Part shown: piece by piece, positions 10,501 through 17,750 of the stretch
Layout of the letters: each line of letters begins with the position of its first letter
Position numbering within the stretch: position 1 is the stretch's first letter
Assembly: GCF_903645305.1 (NCBI RefSeq)
Contig: NZ_CAHJXO010000002.1
Coordinates: 248,001-312,000, forward strand
DNA length: 64,000 nucleotides
Direction of reading: 5' to 3'
DNA from: Corynebacterium sp. Marseille-P4321
Lineage (GTDB): Bacteria; Actinomycetota; Actinomycetes; Mycobacteriales; Mycobacteriaceae
The notes under the pieces: model-generated
What the model saw: the letters and a program-made list of their open reading frames with translations, nothing else
Database searches by the model: none
Told to the model about the DNA's origin: nothing
Made by a program: the position numbers and the translations under genes

Positions 10501-10829
10501 AACGAGCCCGCGAGATTACTGGTGACTCCGCGGAGGTTTCCGCCCTGGAAACTCGGCTAAGTAGTTTGCTGGATGAATGGGTTAATTTTGCAAACGAAAA
10601 CGAGCATCAGGACCAGCAAACTGAATACGGCAGAATGAAGGATCCACGAACCAGGTCTCGAAAGGTAACCGACGCCTCTTTGATGGTTCAAGCGGGGACC
10701 TTCGATGGCCCAGATCGCTTCAGTGAACGGCCATCCTGGGAAACCTTGACGAGTTTGAGAGACGTTGATTCCGAGACTCATTTAGTACTGCGTGAAGGAG
10801 GTCCCAAAAATGGCGATCGGCCGGACTAG
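7575..10829 (+). CDS. drmA: DrmA-like helicase (DISARM)
   Basis: A 1,084-residue SF2 helicase of the DISARM DrmA type. Visible motifs are Walker A FPTGGGKTEAYL near residue 435, a Walker B of form QDEFHLL near 635 (DEFH in place of DEAH), motif III ASTATI, and a C-terminal block ATNMISVGLDIDRLG followed by QATSRVGR. Between motifs I and II is a zinc-ribbon-like pair, CPQC and CTNPNC. The N-terminal 400 residues are a less conserved extension. GTG 7575 follows AAAGGA at a suitable distance. The next gene, a DUF1998 protein, overlaps its end by 20 bp, the drmA-drmB arrangement that defines DISARM. In known systems DrmA and DrmB act together in restricting incoming phage DNA. Confidence 0.85.
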   Translation: MTLTLNHWYNARESLAAYVGSDLQGEPGETIQGWPLNRMIVGVLHPQQSPEEDHVSLEMEGEEDREYGEIKTQVDGRFTDDFGVSLSNSSLPSSMGLTVAVDSYITSRIDCRFEATRYVRFEDTENRTPVWKPEPLSKTAEILIPRNQTKTLNHTLFDDAERGIRLTAVVRPARDRRVSVTISLVNTNVSIQGERKDALCWFRPRLHLSLAEGSFVEGRPHYEMSHRSEELRELDFLYRNEPNLALGHGCSATWDRDPANVTEISSTYFPTYEVLLADPNRGGTGDPLGEYDLNIGRLAETKDYSELDRVREAYDRWIESQRVLLEQEKSNLNDLEYQIGATNLRKASECSARIAAGVNLLRAKENEDIRHAFRLMNEAMLEQRRDPNQPDLIKHFKWRPFQLAFILMNLPGISDPEHSDRDIADILWFPTGGGKTEAYLGCIAYSIFLRRIRHPEAGGVSAIMRYTLRLLTSDQFDRAAKLICAMEVTRRKKLSHTTAPISLGMWVGHNTTPNTYDDVRKALDNRNQVSAHNINREESLLYQVRKCPQCATSIPFSAYRIENEELLIPCTNPNCAFKDGLPLYFVDEDVYAKHPSLLIGTVDKFALMAWKAEVSELLTSEGDNLAPDLVVQDEFHLLSGPLGTMVGLYESAIDLALTQSGGHKPKIIASTATIRQAAEQTRSIFNRQAFQFPPQGLEPGDNYFSKTAPRDVQGSRRYVGVIAPGTSQATLLIRLYAALLQGTSELQAPEELSPEEWHQVLDTYWTLLGYFNSLRVLGAASLQAVDDIPLRMKAIAQRRGVDVRRGPSETLPSELTSRKNSGEIASTRENMKRKYPDPATPNIILATNMISVGLDIDRLGLMVVAGQPQNASEYIQATSRVGRQHPGLVFVAFNPYRTRDVSHFENFEFFHRTLYSSVEATTATPYSPRARDRGAHGVLVSATRLLIPELRAASSAGSILEQKHRVQSEIVVPLVERAREITGDSAEVSALETRLSSLLDEWVNFANENEHQDQQTEYGRMKDPRTRSRKVTDASLMVQAGTFDGPDRFSERPSWETLTSLRDVDSETHLVLREGGPKNGDRPD

Positions 10830-12570
10830 AACAAACGATATGAAGAAAGAGCCGTTAACCACTGTGCGGCGTTCTCAAATGATTACGACATATGGCATTG
10901 GATCGCTCATCCCAGTGGAACAAGAAAGTTTCATCGTCCTTGGGCAGGATTCTTGGCCAGAGAAGTGGCTCACCGACAAGGATGATGGGTATTTTAAGAA
11001 CGAGATCGTCAGTGACCGATTCGCTCAGGCATTGGGCGTCGAGAACCTTTTTGTGCCACCGTCTGATTCCTTTTACAAGCTGCCTGTTAAACGTTTCCCG
11101 CTCTACTACCTTTGTTCCAGGTGCAACCGTCTCGATTACTGGTCAAATATCGCTACCAGCAAAAGTAACGGCCAATCTACAAAAATTTGTGCCTATTGCA
11201 AGGATGAGTCAGCGATCTTGAGGCCTTCGCGCTTTGTAGCGGTCTGCCCCGACGGCCACATTCAGGAGTTTCCATATTTCAGTTGGGTGCATCGCGGCGA
11301 AGAAGTTTCCTGCGATCCCTCGAAGAACAAGTTGAGACTTTTCAGTGAATCGTCCGACGACAGCTTGAGGGGGCTAATTGTGCGATGCACATGCGGCGCC
11401 TCTAGGTCTATGGAGGGCGCTTTAGGCCGGACCAAGATTGGAAAATGTCAAGGAAAATACCCCTGGCTCTATCGGCCATCTGACCGTTGCAGCAGGGATT
11501 TGATCGGTCTCCAGCGCGGTGCGACAAGTGTGTGGCAAAGCATTGTCGAATCTTCCATTACCGTTCCCGAAGTAATCAGTAACGACCCCATACAACAGTT
11601 CGTCGATGACCACATTGGCGTTCTTCAGCGTCTCGGGGGTGACCTTGACGACTACCTCAGCATGAAGGCGCTGAAGGAAAATCTTGACTTCGAGCTTCTC
11701 AAGGCCAGTGCAAATAGGGCTCTTCAGCGGGAAAGTGATGAGGCTCTGGCCGAACTCCGCGACCGTGAGTACGCGGCTCTCCAGCAAGAATTCCGCGATG
11801 ATGGTGGAGCCAACGAATTTCTATGTTACCCGCAGCCCGTGACTGTACCCACCACACAAGAAACTAAGATCAGCGGAGTTTCAGCGGTTCCACGGCTCCG
11901 CGAGATACGAGCTCTGACCGGGTTCTTCCGCGTAGAGCCCAGTAAAGACGACCACAAGAAACCCGCCAGGCTCCTTTCCAGTAGGCCTGAAAACTGGCTT
12001 CCGGCAATCGAGGCGTGGGGAGAGGGCATCTTTTTGCGTATTGATGAGGATATGCTTTCCGCTTGGGAACGACAGGAATGGCCAGAACAGCGGCTATTCC
12101 GGATTCAAAACGCATCGAGAACGACCATTGCAGGCACTGCGACAGTCCGCCAAATCTTGTTGCACTCGCTGTCCCATGTCCTTATCAACCAGTTGGCACT
12201 GCAAGCAGGTTATACAGCTTCGTCGATCCGAGAACGTGTTTACTCCAAACCCGGACAATCTGGGGTTCTCCTCTACACAGCTGGCACTGATTCAGCAGGT
12301 TCTTTAGGTGGCCTGGCAGCCCTTGGCACTCTAGAAAAGCTTCAGAGCATACTCCTGGGCGCTCTTGAAACAGCCCGATGGTGTACGGCCGATCCCGTAT
12401 GCATAGAATCTGGAGTCCGAGGTCTCGACAGCTTAAATCTGGCAGCTTGCCACTACTGCATGTTCGTGCCAGAGGTTTCGTGTGAGCACAATAATGTTTT
12501 GCTCGATCGGGCACTGCTCATTGGGACACCGGAGGATCCTGCTATGGGATTCTTCTCAGATCTTTTCTAA
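10810..12570 (+). CDS. drmB: DrmB-like DUF1998 protein (DISARM)
   Basis: A 586-residue protein with the DUF1998 C-terminal region that marks DrmB: RQILLHSLSHVLINQ, a Gly-rich YTAGTDSAGSLGG block, then CHYCMFVPEVSCEHNN. Four Cys pairs in the first half (YLCSRCNR, CAYCKD, VCPDGH, CTCGAS) suggest zinc binding. ATG 10810 is chosen because GAAGGAGG lies 8 nt upstream, inside the end of drmA; a GTG at 10792 is less likely. The methyltransferase gene follows after 18 nt. DrmB is the non-helicase partner of DrmA in DISARM, and its exact activity is not evident from sequence. Confidence 0.85.
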   Translation: MAIGRTRTNDMKKEPLTTVRRSQMITTYGIGSLIPVEQESFIVLGQDSWPEKWLTDKDDGYFKNEIVSDRFAQALGVENLFVPPSDSFYKLPVKRFPLYYLCSRCNRLDYWSNIATSKSNGQSTKICAYCKDESAILRPSRFVAVCPDGHIQEFPYFSWVHRGEEVSCDPSKNKLRLFSESSDDSLRGLIVRCTCGASRSMEGALGRTKIGKCQGKYPWLYRPSDRCSRDLIGLQRGATSVWQSIVESSITVPEVISNDPIQQFVDDHIGVLQRLGGDLDDYLSMKALKENLDFELLKASANRALQRESDEALAELRDREYAALQQEFRDDGGANEFLCYPQPVTVPTTQETKISGVSAVPRLREIRALTGFFRVEPSKDDHKKPARLLSSRPENWLPAIEAWGEGIFLRIDEDMLSAWERQEWPEQRLFRIQNASRTTIAGTATVRQILLHSLSHVLINQLALQAGYTASSIRERVYSKPGQSGVLLYTAGTDSAGSLGGLAALGTLEKLQSILLGALETARWCTADPVCIESGVRGLDSLNLAACHYCMFVPEVSCEHNNVLLDRALLIGTPEDPAMGFFSDLF

Positions 12571-12588
12571 GACGAAAGCGAACACCAC

Positions 12589-13650
12589 ATGGGTATCCGT
12601 GTCACGGACCTTTTCTCGGGCGCGGGCGGCCTCAGCCAGGGGTTGCGCGAAGCTAGCCCAAAGTTCGAGATGGTTCAGGCCGTTGAGATGGATATCGATG
12701 CCGCCCTCACCTACCAAGCTAACTTCGAAGCAGCCAACGTCGTTAATTCCCCAATTGAAGTTTGGTTGAAAGATGGAACGGTTGCCGATTGCGACGTCAT
12801 CGTTGGAGGGCCACCCTGCCAAGGTTTTTCAACGCTCGGGAAGCAGATCGTCGATGACGAAAAAAATCTTCTCTGGCGCGCCTACGCTCAAGTCGTAAAG
12901 CAGGCGGGTCCCAAGTACTTCGTCATGGAGAATGTGCCTCAGTTTGTAAAGTCCCCGCAGAAGGACGTCTTTCTTGAGGAGCTCAACGACGGCATGCTGG
13001 AGAACTACACAGCATCGATCCATCAGGTCAACACTGCGGATTATGGTGCCCCCCAAAGCCGCAAGCGCATGATAATCCTGGGGTCGAGGAAAGATTGTCC
13101 CCAGCTATACATGCCGCTGCCGATCCTCTTCCAAACTGAATTAGCGACCGTCGCAGATGCGTTTCGCGGCCTACCTATGAAGGTCACTGATACGGACCTG
13201 CCAGAAAGATTCACCGGTCCGGGGGAAAACCGACGGCCTGGCCCCTTTTTTACACACGAGCTTCACCTCACCAGGCATTACGAAGAAATATCAAAGAAGC
13301 GGTTTGCTAACATCCCCGCTGGGGGAAACCGATTTAACCTTCCCGATGATTTGAAGTCCCCGTGTTGGCGTAAACACACGAGTGGTTCTGGGGACGTCAT
13401 GGGCCGACTGCATTGGGACCGCCCTTCGGTCACAATTCGGACAGAATTTTTCAAACCGGAGAAGGGGCGATATATACACCCAGAAGAAGATCGCGCAATC
13501 ACCCACCACGAAGCTGCCCGGTTGATGGGTTTTCCCGACAATTTCAAATGGGTCGGATCCAAGACTTCGATTGCCCGTCAGATCGGCAACGCCGTACCTA
13601 TCCCCCTCGGTATCGCCATCGGTAACGAACTTCTCAAGCATTTCGACTGA
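12589..13650 (+). CDS. C5-cytosine DNA methyltransferase (DrmMII-like)
   Basis: A 353-residue 5-methylcytosine methyltransferase with all key motifs in order: I DLFSGAGGLSQG (residues 6-17), IV GGPPCQGFST with the catalytic Cys near 75, VI VMENVP near 110, VIII QSRKRMIILG near 152, IX through EAARLMGFPDNF, and X QIGNAVPIPLG near 330. The variable target-recognition region between VIII and IX is short. In class 2 DISARM a C5 methyltransferase (DrmMII) marks self DNA, so this is the expected modification partner of the upstream genes. Its recognition site cannot be read from sequence. No restriction endonuclease gene stands next to it. Confidence 0.9.
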   Translation: MGIRVTDLFSGAGGLSQGLREASPKFEMVQAVEMDIDAALTYQANFEAANVVNSPIEVWLKDGTVADCDVIVGGPPCQGFSTLGKQIVDDEKNLLWRAYAQVVKQAGPKYFVMENVPQFVKSPQKDVFLEELNDGMLENYTASIHQVNTADYGAPQSRKRMIILGSRKDCPQLYMPLPILFQTELATVADAFRGLPMKVTDTDLPERFTGPGENRRPGPFFTHELHLTRHYEEISKKRFANIPAGGNRFNLPDDLKSPCWRKHTSGSGDVMGRLHWDRPSVTIRTEFFKPEKGRYIHPEEDRAITHHEAARLMGFPDNFKWVGSKTSIARQIGNAVPIPLGIAIGNELLKHFD

Positions 13651-13652
13651 TT

Positions 13653-13760
13653 ATGGCGCATAAGAGTCTCTCAACAGTTGAACGGCTGGAACGCTTTACA
13701 GATTCCGGGTGGTTGATGTTAAGGAAGATGCGGATCGCTCCAGTTCAGCGCCAAGTATAA
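13653..13760 (+). pseudogene. 35-codon reading frame, possible gene remnant
   Basis: An ATG two bases after the methyltransferase stop opens a 35-codon frame (begins MAHKSLSTVERLERF) that ends at a TAA inside the 9-bp repeat array. The peptide has normal amino-acid composition and a helical look, and it follows the operon without a gap. It could be the N-terminus of a lost sixth island gene, for example one truncated when the repeat array formed. No ribosome site is clear and I do not recognise the peptide, so chance is a fair alternative. Confidence 0.2.
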
Positions 13761-13816
13761 AGAGTATAAAGTCGAGCAGTTGTATAAAGAGTATAAAGAA
13801 TATAAAGAGTATAAAG
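13754..13816 (+). repeat. 9-bp tandem array (AGTATAAAG units)
   Basis: Seven consecutive 9-bp blocks lie just upstream of the AAA ATPase gene. Units 1, 2, 5 and 7 are AGTATAAAG, unit 4 is TGTATAAAG, unit 6 is AATATAAAG, and unit 3 (TCGAGCAGT) is a diverged spacer of the same length. Read in the frame of the downstream gene it would give Ser-Ile-Lys repeats, using the rare codon ATA. The strong AT bias and the position 25-87 bp before a good ribosome site favour an operator-like or promoter role over coding. Confidence 0.8.
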
Positions 13817-13840
13817 CCTCGGTTGGTAACAGGAGGACCC

Positions 13841-14971
13841 TTGAATCCGTTCACTCCCACCTTCGGCGTCTCGCCCATCATCGTGATGGGACGCGCTCAG
13901 ATCGTCGACCGTTTCTCTGACGGGCTACTTGGGGGTGCTGGCGATCCGCGACGCACACTGCTCATCTCGGGCCCAAGGGGAATCGGCAAGACTATTACGC
14001 TCAATGAAATTGAGGATGCCGCGGCAAAAGTCGGCTGGGTTGTCGCGCGAGCTCAACCGCACAGTCTCATCAAGCCCCTCGTAGATTCAACGCTGCCCCA
14101 GGCAATCCAAACGCTACGTCAGGACGGTTCCAATCCGCGACGGGTCACCGGCATCAACGTTGCAGGCATCGGCGGGATCTCCACTGAAACAACCGAAGCG
14201 GAAAAGCCGGTCCCGTCACTGATCGCTCGACTCAACACGCTTTGCGATGCCGTCGGTGCACAGTCTGGCGTCGTCATCACATTGGACGAAGTGCAAAGCA
14301 CAAACCCCCAGGAACTCTGGGAGCTTTCTTCTGCTATCCAAGACCTCAGGCGTGACAACCGGAATATCGCCTTCGCTGCTGCCGGGCTCCCTGACGGTAT
14401 TGCCCAGTTGCTTAAACATCCAGGGACGACCTTTTTGCGACGTGCCCAGCACGTGAGTCTCGCACCAATGTCGCCTGCGGAAACTACCGAGGTCCTTCGC
14501 TCGACGGCAGCAGAAGGAGACGTCTCTTTCAACTCGGAGGCTCTGGAACAAGCTACCTCCATAACCCGCGGTTACCCGTTCCTGATTCAGCTGCTCGGTT
14601 TCCATCTGGTTGAGGAGGTGCGCGACAGAGCGGAGAGGAAGATTCAGGTAGCGGATATCCAGACAGTCTCCCCGACCGTTTTGGACACCCTAGGTCAGCT
14701 GGTGCACGAGCCGGCACTTGCGGGTGTCCCACACTCCCAGATTGAGTATTTGGCTGCAATGGCTGAGCTTCAGAAAGACATGTCGCCTGTAGATACCGGG
14801 GATATCGCAGCCCACCTTGGAAAGCGTCCTCAAGAGTTGACTATGGCTCGGCAAGGCCTAATTCAAAGAGAGCTGGTGTACAGCCCGCGTCGAGGAACCC
14901 TCAACTTTGTCATTCCGCACATGGCCCACCACCTGCTGCACGGCGGCATCCGGGATACCGGCTGGGACTAA
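13841..14971 (+). CDS. AAA-type ATPase (Orc1/Cdc6- or AAA_16-like)
   Basis: A 376-residue P-loop ATPase. Walker A is GPRGIGKT near residue 45, Walker B is VVITLDEVQ near 150, and the C-terminal third looks like winged-helix segments (DIAAHLGKRPQELTMARQGL). TTG 13841 is chosen because AGGAGG sits 4 nt upstream and the conserved part starts there; a GTG at 13709 would add 44 residues translated from the 9-bp repeat array. It is convergent with the ECF ATPase gene and overlaps its stop by 4 bp. Similar stand-alone ATPases accompany toxin-like or regulatory partners, but none is visible here. Whether it belongs to the defence island is open. Confidence 0.75.
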   Translation: MNPFTPTFGVSPIIVMGRAQIVDRFSDGLLGGAGDPRRTLLISGPRGIGKTITLNEIEDAAAKVGWVVARAQPHSLIKPLVDSTLPQAIQTLRQDGSNPRRVTGINVAGIGGISTETTEAEKPVPSLIARLNTLCDAVGAQSGVVITLDEVQSTNPQELWELSSAIQDLRRDNRNIAFAAAGLPDGIAQLLKHPGTTFLRRAQHVSLAPMSPAETTEVLRSTAAEGDVSFNSEALEQATSITRGYPFLIQLLGFHLVEEVRDRAERKIQVADIQTVSPTVLDTLGQLVHEPALAGVPHSQIEYLAAMAELQKDMSPVDTGDIAAHLGKRPQELTMARQGLIQRELVYSPRRGTLNFVIPHMAHHLLHGGIRDTGWD

Positions 14972-16125
14972 GCACCCAACCACACCGTCTCGAGCTCGGC
15001 GTACTCCCCCACCTCCGCGGCGAAGGTCTTGTCATGGCAGGTGAGGATCACGGCCTGGCTGGCTTGAAGGCCTTCGGCTATGACGGCGTGGGCACGGTCG
15101 CGGGTGGGTGGGTCGAGGCCGACGTCGGGCTCGTCGAGAAGCACAAGCTCCCGCCCCTGCCCGAACACCTGCTTTAGCTGCGCGAGGCGCAGGTGCGCGG
15201 CTGGCAGGTCCAGGGGGTGCATCTCCGGGTCCAGGCCCAGCTCGGAAGCTAGCCCTGGGCTGCCGAGGAAATCGCCCACCGTGGATTCGGCGAGCTGGTC
15301 GGCGGCGCGCTGCAACGCGAGCGAGGTGGGCACGCCGACGCCGGGGTTGCCGTCCAGGCCGGCCATGGCGCGAAGCAGCGTCGTCTTGCCCGAGCCGTTC
15401 TCACCACGCAGCCACACCACCGCCCCAGGCTGTACTTCCAGGTGCACGGGGCCTGCGGTGAACTCCGGCGCGGAGCGATCGCGGAATTGCCACCACTTGC
15501 GCGCTTCCCCGCCACGGGTTGCGGACACCTCGCCAAGGTCGAGGGGCGCGGCCTGCGAACGTGCCACTCGGGGCGGCAGCTTACGCGTGTGTGGGGTGGG
15601 AAGATCGCTGGTTAGGGAACCGTCGATAATGCTAAGCACTACCGAATCGATGTCGCGCGGCCTGTTGCCCAGCACAACGATTTTCGACGGCAGCGCCTCG
15701 AGCAGTTGCGTGATCTGGGTTGCGGAATGGGGGTCGAGGCCGGCGAAGGGGTCGTCGAGAAGCAATGTGCCCGGCTCAAGCACCGCCACCGCAGCGATAG
15801 CCAGGCGGCGAGTCTGGCCGCCGGAAAGCTTCGCGGGATTGCGCTCAGCGAGCGTGTCCAGGCCCGCGGCGGCGAGGATCGTCTCGCACCGCGCCTGTAT
15901 CTCCTCGCGGGGGACGCCGTGTTGCTCGAGGCCTATCGCCACCTCTTCAATCACCGTTTCGCGCAGGTACGTCACGTGCGCCACCGGGTCCTGCCCCACC
16001 ACCTTGGCGTCCGGCCAGGTTTCGTGCACTTGCTTTGCGACGCTGCTTAGCCCCGCCCCCGAATCCGCCACCACCTGCACCGTGTTGTGGCCCTCGAGTG
16101 CGCGCGAAAGAAGATCTAGATCCAC
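14968..16125 (-). CDS. ECF transporter ATPase, two ABC domains in one chain
   Basis: A 385-residue protein with two ABC ATPase halves, the energy-coupling A/A' subunits fused. The first half keeps VGQDP (Q-loop), KLSGGQ.RRLAIA signature and LLLDDPFAGLDP, but its Walker A is ADSGAGLSS with Leu where Lys is required. The second half has an intact GENGSGKTT and LLDEPDVGLDP but a poor signature (LPAAHLRLAQLKQV). The two halves thus have complementary defects. GTG 16125 overlaps the EcfT stop by 10 bp; a TTG at 16143 is the alternative. It acts at the inner face of the membrane with the two upstream gene products. Confidence 0.8.
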   Translation of the reverse strand: MDLDLLSRALEGHNTVQVVADSGAGLSSVAKQVHETWPDAKVVGQDPVAHVTYLRETVIEEVAIGLEQHGVPREEIQARCETILAAAGLDTLAERNPAKLSGGQTRRLAIAAVAVLEPGTLLLDDPFAGLDPHSATQITQLLEALPSKIVVLGNRPRDIDSVVLSIIDGSLTSDLPTPHTRKLPPRVARSQAAPLDLGEVSATRGGEARKWWQFRDRSAPEFTAGPVHLEVQPGAVVWLRGENGSGKTTLLRAMAGLDGNPGVGVPTSLALQRAADQLAESTVGDFLGSPGLASELGLDPEMHPLDLPAAHLRLAQLKQVFGQGRELVLLDEPDVGLDPPTRDRAHAVIAEGLQASQAVILTCHDKTFAAEVGEYAELETVWLGA

Positions 16126-16796
16126 ACGACCACCGCCACACACAAGATGGGTACGGACCAGCGGATGAGCTGCTGCAGGCGGGAATCGTGTACCGGGCGA
16201 AGCACGGTGCGGCGGCCCACCAGGTCGTATCCCGCCGTCTCAAGCGCCTGGCCGCGCGCCGCGCCCACAGTGAGCAGCTCCGTGAGCATGGGCATGATGA
16301 GGTGCGGCACCGCCGTTTTCAGGGTGACGGGGCGATTCTTGAGCCGGTTCGCGTCGCGGACAATGCGCACCCGGTCCGTGCCCTGCGGGAAAAGCTGCAG
16401 CGTGGAGCCCGCGAGGTAGGAAATGCGGTTGCCGCCCGGCAACACCTGCAGTGCTTTGGCGAGGTCCGGCACGCGGACGAACGCGGACGCCGCGAGCAGA
16501 CTGGAGATCAGCGCGGTGAAACGCAGCGCGAGCTCGCCCGCGACACGCAACCCGTCGGCGGTGAGCAGCGGGGCGATGCGCTCCTCACCATAGGGCGCGT
16601 GGATGAGCACCATGGAGGCCACCACCGGCGCGGCGAGCAGACCGACGGCCACAATGAGCGAGGCGTTGCGCGTCTTGGCGGTGCCGACGATGAGCGCCGC
16701 GGCAATCACCGCGGCGGAGACCACCGGGGTGTTTAGGCCCATCACCAGAATCCAGCCGGAGAACCCGACGCTCAAGGCGGTGAGGGGGTTGACCAC
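16116..16796 (-). CDS. ECF transporter transmembrane subunit EcfT
   Basis: A 226-residue membrane protein with several hydrophobic segments in the N-terminal half. Near residue 185 it has the coupling motif AARGQALETAGY, which contains the Ala-Arg-Gly signature that EcfT uses to contact the ATPases. The GTG start lies 13 nt after the S-component stop. The position between S component and ATPase, all on the minus strand with tiny gaps or overlaps, supports a complete ECF importer encoded by three genes. Confidence 0.8.
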   Translation of the reverse strand: MVNPLTALSVGFSGWILVMGLNTPVVSAAVIAAALIVGTAKTRNASLIVAVGLLAAPVVASMVLIHAPYGEERIAPLLTADGLRVAGELALRFTALISSLLAASAFVRVPDLAKALQVLPGGNRISYLAGSTLQLFPQGTDRVRIVRDANRLKNRPVTLKTAVPHLIMPMLTELLTVGAARGQALETAGYDLVGRRTVLRPVHDSRLQQLIRWSVPILCVAVVVWI

Positions 16797-16809
16797 AGTG
16801 CTGGGTGAG

Positions 16810-17622
16810 TTACTTCTCGGTGGCCGCGACGGCGCCGCGCGCGCCGAGGCCTTCCTGCGGGGCGAACGAATCCACCGTGCGGCGCGGAAGTGCCTTCACC
16901 GCCGCGTACGCGATGAGCATGACCAGCACCTTATCCACCGGGTCCGAGATAAACGCCTGCGAGGTGACGGATGCGAGCAGCGAGCCACCCATCTCGCGGA
17001 ACAGCGACACCAGCGCGCCGGTGCCCACGCCTGCGGTGCCGCCGTACACGAAGGCCGCCACCGGGGCCGCGACCATGCCGCCGATAATGCCAAGCACGAT
17101 GCCGTAGAGCACCACAAAGCCGACGTTCTTGAAGGCGTTGAAGCGGTGGATGAACTCGCCCGAGAGGTAGCCGATCAGCGCCGCACCCGCCGCGAACGGC
17201 AGCGCTGCCGGGTTGAGCAGGCCCCACACCACGTTGTTCAGCGCGCCGGTGGTCATGCCCGCGATCGGGCCCGCCAGAGCCGCGACGAGCACGGTGCCGA
17301 TGGAATCCAAGTACAGCGGCAACGGCGAAGAACCGACGAGCTCGCCGACTGCGGAGTTGATGATCATGGCGATCGGGATCAACCCGAGCGTGCGCGCCGG
17401 CAACACAGGCACCGCGGCCACGAGCAGGCAGATCGTGCCGATGCCGTAGCCGGCGAGCGTGATGATGCCGGAGGTGGAACCGGTCACCGTATCCCAGTCA
17501 GTCGGGCGCGCGAGCACGAGGTAGAGCCAGGTCGCGGCGATGATCACAGCGCCGGCGATGATGAGCGCACGGCGGGCGGGCGTCCACTCAGCGGTGGCGC
17601 GGGTGGGGTTCGAGGTAGACAT
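16810..17622 (-). CDS. ECF transporter substrate-binding (S) component
   Basis: A 270-residue polytopic membrane protein with about six hydrophobic segments and the S-component-like stretch PLPLYLDSIGTVLVAALAGP. ATG 17622 follows GGGAG. The specificity is inferred from context only: the next gene upstream in the operon is a nucleoside hydrolase, so a nucleoside or nucleobase-type substrate is most likely. The 128-bp gap to that gene contains TAGAAT, a possible internal -10, but no riboswitch that I can recognise. Confidence 0.75.
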   Translation of the reverse strand: MSTSNPTRATAEWTPARRALIIAGAVIIAATWLYLVLARPTDWDTVTGSTSGIITLAGYGIGTICLLVAAVPVLPARTLGLIPIAMIINSAVGELVGSSPLPLYLDSIGTVLVAALAGPIAGMTTGALNNVVWGLLNPAALPFAAGAALIGYLSGEFIHRFNAFKNVGFVVLYGIVLGIIGGMVAAPVAAFVYGGTAGVGTGALVSLFREMGGSLLASVTSQAFISDPVDKVLVMLIAYAAVKALPRRTVDSFAPQEGLGARGAVAATEK

Positions 17623-17750
17623 AGCGGAGACTCCCTAGGAGATCGCGGAAATAAATGTGCGTTGAGTTCACCCCGCATCATCACCTATGTCACCTCGGCC
17701 GGGGGCGTACCGGTGGGGAATTCTAGCAGGGCGGGGGCACCATACCCGGC

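Noticed and set aside
17623..17750. Riboswitch upstream of the ECF S component
   Set aside because: No known aptamer consensus could be recognised; only a -10-like TAGAAT and a ribosome site are visible.
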